Source: an uncultured Clostridia bacterium (GTDB taxonomy: Bacteria > Bacillota > Clostridia > Oscillospirales > CAG-272). From it: DNA of 10,701 nucleotides. This document shows positions 6,867 to 10,701 of this stretch, piece by piece (within the stretch, counting starts at the first letter, position 1; each line of letters begins with the position of its first letter). The translations under genes were made by a program, and so were the position numbers. The DNA lies in the NCBI GenBank assembly GCA_937893945.1, contig CALCTA010000021.1, forward strand, positions 1 to 10,701, in the 5' to 3' direction. The notes under the pieces are model-generated. The model saw only the letters and a program-made list of their open reading frames with translations. It made no database searches and was not told where the DNA came from.

Positions 6867-7337
6867 ATGGCAAAAAACGCAAAAAGCATATCCGAAACTG
6901 TCAGAGCGCTGGCTGAGCCTATTGCCGACGAGCTTGGCTGTTGGGTATGGGACGTTGAATACGTCAAGGAGGGTGCGAGAAAGATCCTTCGTATCACTAT
7001 CGATTCAGAGGACGGTATCGATATCAACGTATGCGAGAAGCTCCACAGAGCTATAGATCCTCTCTTGGACGAGGCGGATCCTATCGAGGAGGCGTATTAT
7101 CTTGAGGTATGCTCTCCCGGTATCGAGCGTGAGCTTCGCACGCAGATACACATAGACGCCTGCGAGGGCTGGGACGTTGAGGTGAAGCTCTACGCTCCAA
7201 TCGATGGCGCTAAGGTGTTCCGCGGAGTGCTGCTCCCCTCGGGCGAGAACGGTGAGGTGCGTATAGACGACAAGGGCAAAATCCTTGAGTTCGCGCGCTC
7301 TGCCGTGGCAAAGATCAATACGGTATTTGAATTTTAA
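6867..7337 (+). CDS. rimP: Ribosome maturation factor RimP
   Basis: RimP binds free 30S subunits and assists late maturation of the 16S rRNA head and platform. The 156-residue length is typical. The N-terminal alpha/beta domain (about 1-90) contains VWDVEYVKEG (27-36), LRITIDSEDGIDI (41-53) and the family signature YYLEVCSPGIEREL (77-90). The C-terminal SH3-like domain follows (about 95-156). The ATG at 6867 is preceded by GGAGGG at 6858-6863, leaving only 3-4 nt of spacing. That is tight, but no better in-frame start exists. It is the first gene of the operon and sits 52 nt before nusA, the standard partner in nearly all bacteria. Confidence 0.95.
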   Translation: MAKNAKSISETVRALAEPIADELGCWVWDVEYVKEGARKILRITIDSEDGIDINVCEKLHRAIDPLLDEADPIEEAYYLEVCSPGIERELRTQIHIDACEGWDVEVKLYAPIDGAKVFRGVLLPSGENGEVRIDDKGKILEFARSAVAKINTVFEF

Positions 7338-7373
7338 GACAAACGGCTTATAGGCATTTTAAAAACTTATTTT

Positions 7374-7386
7374 AAGGATGGAAAGA
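7374..7386 (+). promoter_or_regulatory. Ribosome binding site that decides the nusA start
   Basis: AAGG (7374-7377) abuts an ATG at 7378 with no spacer, so that ATG cannot use it. The run AAGGATGGAAAG instead places purine-rich anti-16S pairing 4-12 nt before the ATG at 7390. The protein from 7390 begins MNKEFFVALD, matching the usual NusA N-terminus. The earlier ATG would add only MERK. Confidence 0.7.
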
Positions 7387-7389
7387 AAA

Positions 7390-8415
7390 ATGAACAAGGA
7401 ATTTTTTGTTGCTCTTGATCTTCTGGAAAAGGAAAAGGGAATCCCCAAGGAATATATGCTTGAGAAGATCGAGGCGGCTCTCGTATCTGCTTGCAGAAAG
7501 GAATACGGAAACAGCACTCTCGTTCGCGTAGCTATAGACCCCGTTAAAGAGGACGTAAGAGTTTTCATTCAGAAGGAGGTCGTTGAGGAGGTAACCAATC
7601 CTCAGTGTGAGATCTCTCTTGAGGAGGCAAAGGCTATCAGCCGCAGAAATACTCTCGGTAAGATGGTAGAGACCGAGGTTAAGACCAAGAACGTTCGCAG
7701 ACTCAGCGCAGGCGCTGCAAAGTCTGTTATCATTCAGGGTATCCGCGAGGGTGAGCGCAAGGCTATGCAGGATGCTTACGAGAGCAAGCGTGAGGAGATA
7801 ATCACCGCTACGGTAAGCAAGGTGTTTACAGACAACGGCAACGTTCTGCTTGACACAGGCAACGGACACGCAACTCTTCTTAAGTCCGAGCAGATCCCCG
7901 GAGAGACCTTCCTTGTAGGAGATAAGATAAAGGTATTCGTAACCGAGGTAAATAAAGAGGCAAAGGGTCCGCTCGTAACTCTTTCCAGAGTTCATCCCGG
8001 TCTCGTTCGCAGAATGTTCGAGCTTGAGATCCCCGAAATTCAGGACGGTATCGTTATGGTTAAGGGCGTTTCCCGTGAGGCTGGCTCAAGAACCAAGATA
8101 GCAGTATGGTCTCGCGACGAGGACGTCGATGCTGTAGGCGCTTGTATCGGTAACCATGGTATGAGAATTCAGGAGATCGTAAGAGAGCTTCGCGGAGAGA
8201 AGATAGATATAATCAAGTACAGCGAGGTTCCCGAGGAATACGTTGCTGCGGCTCTTTCTCCTGCTGACGTAAGATACGTTGAGTTCTACGACGAGAGAGT
8301 ATGCAAGGCAGTGGTTGACGCCGATCAGCTCTCGCTCGCGATCGGTAAAGAGGGACAGAACGCCCGTCTTGCCGCAAGACTTACGGGTATGAAGATAGAC
8401 ATAAAGTCTGAGTGA
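7390..8415 (+). CDS. nusA: Transcription termination/antitermination factor NusA
   Basis: NusA rides on RNA polymerase, promoting pausing and intrinsic termination and joining antitermination complexes. From the ATG at 7390 the protein is 341 residues. The polymerase-binding N-terminal domain spans about 1-125 (MNKEFFVALDLLEKEKGIPK). The S1 domain spans about 135-200 (DTGNGHATLLKSEQIPGE). KH1 carries VGACIGNHGMRIQEI (249-263) and KH2 carries LAIGKEGQNARLAARLTG (316-333). The protein stops right after KH2 and lacks the acidic repeats of the E. coli type, as is usual in Firmicutes; it is somewhat shorter than the roughly 370 residues of Bacillus. The KH1 loop reads GNHG where many homologues have GxKG. 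It is 52 nt after rimP and 21 nt before ylxR. Confidence 0.97.
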   Translation: MNKEFFVALDLLEKEKGIPKEYMLEKIEAALVSACRKEYGNSTLVRVAIDPVKEDVRVFIQKEVVEEVTNPQCEISLEEAKAISRRNTLGKMVETEVKTKNVRRLSAGAAKSVIIQGIREGERKAMQDAYESKREEIITATVSKVFTDNGNVLLDTGNGHATLLKSEQIPGETFLVGDKIKVFVTEVNKEAKGPLVTLSRVHPGLVRRMFELEIPEIQDGIVMVKGVSREAGSRTKIAVWSRDEDVDAVGACIGNHGMRIQEIVRELRGEKIDIIKYSEVPEEYVAAALSPADVRYVEFYDERVCKAVVDADQLSLAIGKEGQNARLAARLTGMKIDIKSE

Positions 8416-8436
8416 TCAGGCTATCCGAATAAAGCT

Positions 8437-8733
8437 ATGGGACAGAAGGAACAGAACATAAAGCAGAAGAAGATCCCTGAGCGGCAGTGCCTCGGTTGTA
8501 ATCAGCACAAGCCCAAGAAGGAGCTTCTCAGAGTGCTGAGAACTCCCGAGGGAGAAATTCTTCTTGATTTCACGGGAAAGAGATCGGGACGCGGCGCGTA
8601 TATATGCTATGACTCAAAATGCTTGAAGCAGGCGAGAAAGTCGAAGCGTATAGACAGAAGCCTCGGCGTCGATATTCCCGAGGAGATATACGACAAAATG
8701 GAAAGCGAGCTTGTTGATTATGAGCGAGCTTAA
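8437..8733 (+). CDS. ylxR: YlxR/RnpM family RNase P-modulating RNA-binding protein
   Basis: YlxR (DUF448) is a small basic RNA-binding protein. The Bacillus member has been described as a modulator of RNase P (RnpM). The 98-residue protein has the family core: KKIPERQCLGCNQHKPKKELLRV (from 11), then ILLDFTGKRSGRGAYIC (41-57). Four cysteines form CxxC (18, 21) and C-x4-C (57, 62), a possible metal site that not all family members have. The ATG at 8437 follows a stop in the same frame (the nusA TGA at 8413-8415), so no upstream extension is possible. The ribosome binding site is weak, so translation may depend on ribosomes leaving nusA 21 nt upstream. Its end overlaps ylxQ by 14 nt. Confidence 0.93.
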   Translation: MGQKEQNIKQKKIPERQCLGCNQHKPKKELLRVLRTPEGEILLDFTGKRSGRGAYICYDSKCLKQARKSKRIDRSLGVDIPEEIYDKMESELVDYERA

Positions 8734-9058
8734 CGGAAAAGAGATAAACGATAAAAAGCTTCTCGGCGCTCTTGGACTTTGCGCCAGGGCGAGAAAGCTT
8801 ATCTTTGGTGTTCCGATGATATGCGAGGCTATGCGAGGCGGCGGAAAAAATTATCCGCTGATAATTCTCGAGGCTGCGGATACCTCGGATAACACCCACA
8901 AAAAGATCGCGGATAAGGCTGCATTTTATAAAGTTAGGACGGTTCGCTTGAATTGCGACGGAGCTACATTGGCGTCGGCTCTGGGAAAGACCTCCTCTCT
9001 TGGAGCAGTAGCGATCACCGACACGCAAATGTGCCGAATGATAGAGCAATACATCTGA
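8720..9058 (+). CDS. ylxQ: YlxQ, L7Ae/L30e/S12e/Gadd45-family RNA-binding protein
   Basis: Members of this family bind kink-turn RNA; YlxQ is the standard companion of ylxR between nusA and infB and its cellular RNA target is not well established. The 112-residue protein from the ATG at 8720 contains the L7Ae-like helix LLGALGLCARARKLIFG (14-30), the core strand PLIILEAADTSDNTHKKI (46-63) and the C-terminal SLGAVAITDTQMCRMIE (93-109). A TTG at 8711 would add three residues, but the ATG fits the family better. The start lies inside the last codons of ylxR (14-nt overlap), with only a weak GGAAAG upstream, implying translational coupling. infB follows after 59 nt. Confidence 0.9.
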   Translation: MSELNGKEINDKKLLGALGLCARARKLIFGVPMICEAMRGGGKNYPLIILEAADTSDNTHKKIADKAAFYKVRTVRLNCDGATLASALGKTSSLGAVAITDTQMCRMIEQYI

Positions 9059-9104
9059 CACACAATCAATCCAACCGAAAGGAGTCCTTTGCTTAGCATA
9101 GGAC

Positions 9105-9109
9105 GAGGG
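9105..9109 (+). promoter_or_regulatory. Ribosome binding site of infB
   Basis: GAGGG lies 8 nt before the ATG at 9118 and is the site that fits the infB start. A stronger-looking AAAGGAG at 9078-9084 is 33 nt away, too far to serve this ATG directly. Confidence 0.6.
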
Positions 9110-9117
9110 TAAAAAAT

Positions 9118-10701
9118 ATGGCAGCAGCAAATCAGACATCTAATTTATTGAAAGTAAATCAGTTTTCAAAGGACCTTGCTATGAAGAGCAAGGATATTGC
9201 GGATATTCTTGCGAGTGAGGGTGTTGAGTATAAAACTCAGAGAGCGCTCAATTCTAATGAATTCGCGATACTTTTCGATAAACTGACCAGAGATAATCAG
9301 ATAAAGGGAATAGAGGATTATCTTGACGGAATTACTTATATTCCCTCAAAGAAGGCTGAAAGCCAGAAGTCTGCCGCAAAGGCAGAGGTGAAAGCAGAAG
9401 AGCCTGTAGAAAAGAAGAATACTGTTGCCGAAAGTAAGCCCGAGCCGAAGGAGACTGAGGCTAAAGTAACGGTAAGCGCCGAGAGTGTCAGCTCGAGTGC
9501 TGCCCAGAGCAAGCCTGTGGAAGAAGCTCCTAAGCAGGAAGCTCCTAAAGCGGCTGCACCCGCACCCAAGCAGGAAGCCCCCAAGCAGGAAGCGCCCAAG
9601 GCGGCTGCACCTGCGCCCAAGCAGGATGCTCCTAAGGCAGAGCCTGCAAAGCAGGCGGCTCCCGCCGGACAGAGACCTGCCGCACAGGGCGGATTCAAGC
9701 CTAATCAGAACCGTCCCGCTGCCCCCGCAGGACAGGGTGGCTTCCAGCAAAGAGGCGACAGACCCGCACCGCAGCAGAGAAACGATCGCTTCGCTCCTCA
9801 GGGACAGCAGCAAAGAGGCGACCGTCAGGGCTTCCAGCAGGGAGGATTTCAGCAGAGACCTGCAGGTCAGGGCGCTCAGCGTCAGGGATTCGGACAGGGC
9901 GGAGCAAAGCAGGGCGGCTTCCAGCAGAGAGGCGCTCAGGGCGGCTTTGATAAGGAAGACAGACAGCAGAACGCTCCGAGAGAGAAGTTTAAGCCTCAGC
10001 CTATAGTTCGTTCTCAGACAATGAAGGGCGACGAGGCTCCCAAGCAGAGAGGCGCTACGAGAGTCGTTGATATGAGAGGCGGCTCGGTCGACCTTTCCAA
10101 GTACGACGAAAAGCTTGACAACTTCGTTCCTGATTCTGTTTCGGATATGCGCGGCGGTATGCAGCGTGTAAAGAAGCAGAACAACAGAGACGCTTTTGCT
10201 CAGAAGAATAACAAGATGAAGGGTAAGAAGAGCACTCAGCCCGTAACCAAGGCGCCCACGAGTGTAACTCTCCCCGACGAGATAATCGTAAGCGATCTCG
10301 CTTCTCGCCTCAAGGTAACCTCGGGCGAGGTAGTAAAGCGCCTTATGATGCTCGGAGTAATGGCTACGGTAAACCAGACTGTCGATTATGACACCGCCGC
10401 TATCGTTGCCGAAGAGATGGGAATTTCCGCTACTAAGGAAGTAGTTGTTACTATAGAGGAGCGTCTCTTTGACGATACCGAGGACAGCGAGGAGGCACTC
10501 TCGCCCCGCGCTCCCGTCGTTTGCGTTATGGGACACGTTGACCACGGTAAGACCTCTATTCTTGACGCTATCCGCCACACGAGCGTAACTCGCGGCGAGG
10601 CGGGTGGAATCACTCAGCACATCGGTGCTTACAGAGTTAAGGCAAACGGAGAGGACATCACCTTCCTCGATACCCCCGGACACGAGGCGTTTACGGCTAT
10701 G
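9118..10701 (+). CDS. infB: Translation initiation factor IF-2, N-terminal part (cut by window edge)
   Basis: IF2 is the GTPase that brings fMet-tRNA to the 30S subunit and drives 50S joining. The window holds the first 528 codons. An IF2_N-type domain is at about 8-58 (NLLKVNQFSKDLAMKSKDIA). A disordered Ala/Pro/Lys/Glu stretch (about 78-182) leads into a Gln/Gly/Arg/Phe-rich stretch (about 182-300). A second IF2_N domain starts at about 382 (SVTLPDEIIVSDLASRLKV). The G domain begins with G1 GHVDHGKT at 472-479, then switch I GEAGGITQHIGAY and G3 DTPGHEAFTAM, where the window ends. The N-terminal region before the G domain is therefore about 470 residues, long for Firmicutes. Frame is open throughout. 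It is the last visible gene of the nusA operon. Confidence 0.97.
   Translation, partial: MAAANQTSNLLKVNQFSKDLAMKSKDIADILASEGVEYKTQRALNSNEFAILFDKLTRDNQIKGIEDYLDGITYIPSKKAESQKSAAKAEVKAEEPVEKKNTVAESKPEPKETEAKVTVSAESVSSSAAQSKPVEEAPKQEAPKAAAPAPKQEAPKQEAPKAAAPAPKQDAPKAEPAKQAAPAGQRPAAQGGFKPNQNRPAAPAGQGGFQQRGDRPAPQQRNDRFAPQGQQQRGDRQGFQQGGFQQRPAGQGAQRQGFGQGGAKQGGFQQRGAQGGFDKEDRQQNAPREKFKPQPIVRSQTMKGDEAPKQRGATRVVDMRGGSVDLSKYDEKLDNFVPDSVSDMRGGMQRVKKQNNRDAFAQKNNKMKGKKSTQPVTKAPTSVTLPDEIIVSDLASRLKVTSGEVVKRLMMLGVMATVNQTVDYDTAAIVAEEMGISATKEVVVTIEERLFDDTEDSEEALSPRAPVVCVMGHVDHGKTSILDAIRHTSVTRGEAGGITQHIGAYRVKANGEDITFLDTPGHEAFTAM
9532..9636 (+). repeat. In-frame tandem repeats inside infB (KQEAPKAAAPAP units)
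   Basis: A 36-nt unit at 9532-9567 encodes KQEAPKAAAPAP and recurs at 9583-9618 with only synonymous or near-identical changes. A 15-nt KQEAP unit lies between them (9568-9582), and a half unit KQDAPK follows (9619-9636). All lengths are multiples of three, so the frame is kept. The repeats lie in the disordered linker of IF2, where repeat number can change without harming the folded domains. Confidence 0.85.

Noticed and set aside
7378..7380. Upstream ATG as the nusA start
   Set aside because: AAGG abuts it with no spacer, while the ATG at 7390 has proper spacing and gives the family N-terminus MNKEFF.
7372..7995. 207-residue minus-strand frame opposite nusA
   Set aside because: Antisense shadow of NusA with no domain and no ribosome binding site that stands out.
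8711..8713. TTG as the ylxQ start
   Set aside because: It adds only three residues that are not family-like; the ATG at 8720 is the better start.
9532..9636. Possible CRISPR-like array
   Set aside because: The repeats are contiguous, in frame with IF2 and without unique spacers.
9336..9698. Minus-strand frame with LGASCLGAG-like repeats, resembling a repeat protein
   Set aside because: The repeats are the complement of the KQEAPKAAAPAP units of infB in another frame, so they are not independent evidence of a protein.
9346..10683. 445-residue open frame on the minus strand opposite infB
   Set aside because: It lies wholly antisense to a clear IF2 reading frame. Its Ser/Leu/Arg-rich content mirrors the low-complexity coding strand, it has no recognisable domain, and codon bias of infB explains the lack of stops.

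Overview
The window is conserved bacterial housekeeping DNA, read as a stretch of a Clostridia-type Bacillota (Firmicutes) chromosome. The case for this is the gene content and order: a GdpP-type c-di-AMP phosphodiesterase beside rplI and dnaB, tilS-hpt-ftsH, and rimP-nusA-ylxR-ylxQ-infB, both typical Firmicutes blocks. Strong GGAGG-type ribosome binding sites, sigma-A-like extended -10 promoters, frequent AGA codons and a short NusA without extra C-terminal domains agree with this. The Gln/Gly/Arg-rich N-terminal region of IF2 would fit a gut Clostridia lineage, but genus cannot be told from the sequence alone. I see no mobile element, CRISPR array, tRNA, rRNA or sign of recent transfer.

Left arm (1-6572, minus strand). 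Six genes run leftwards in one tight unit: gdpP, rplI, dnaB, tilS, hpt and ftsH, the last cut by the window edge just before its Walker A motif. Gaps are 3-40 nt and I see no convincing terminator between them, so one transcript from the promoter at about 6669-6697 could carry all six. The set covers c-di-AMP breakdown, a 50S ribosomal protein, the replicative helicase, lysidine modification of tRNA-Ile, purine salvage and membrane protein quality control.

Control region (6573-6866). This 294-bp divergent intergenic region is very AT-rich. It holds two back-to-back near-consensus promoters, each with 17-bp spacing and an extended TGn -10. Between them lies a TTGATA/TATCAA inverted repeat. A strong GC-rich hairpin follows within about 10 nt of the predicted rimP-nusA transcription start.

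Right arm (6867-10701, plus strand). rimP, nusA, ylxR, ylxQ and infB (cut at the right edge, inside the G domain) form the classic nusA-infB operon: 30S maturation, transcription elongation and termination, an RNase P modulator, an L7Ae-type RNA-binding protein and translation initiation factor 2. The left arm and right arm together are a bank of information-processing genes fired in opposite directions from one short regulatory segment.

No undescribed system stands out. The points most worth a second look are the rimP-nusA leader hairpin, the shared control region, the very long low-complexity N-terminal region of IF2, and the overlapping structures upstream of infB.
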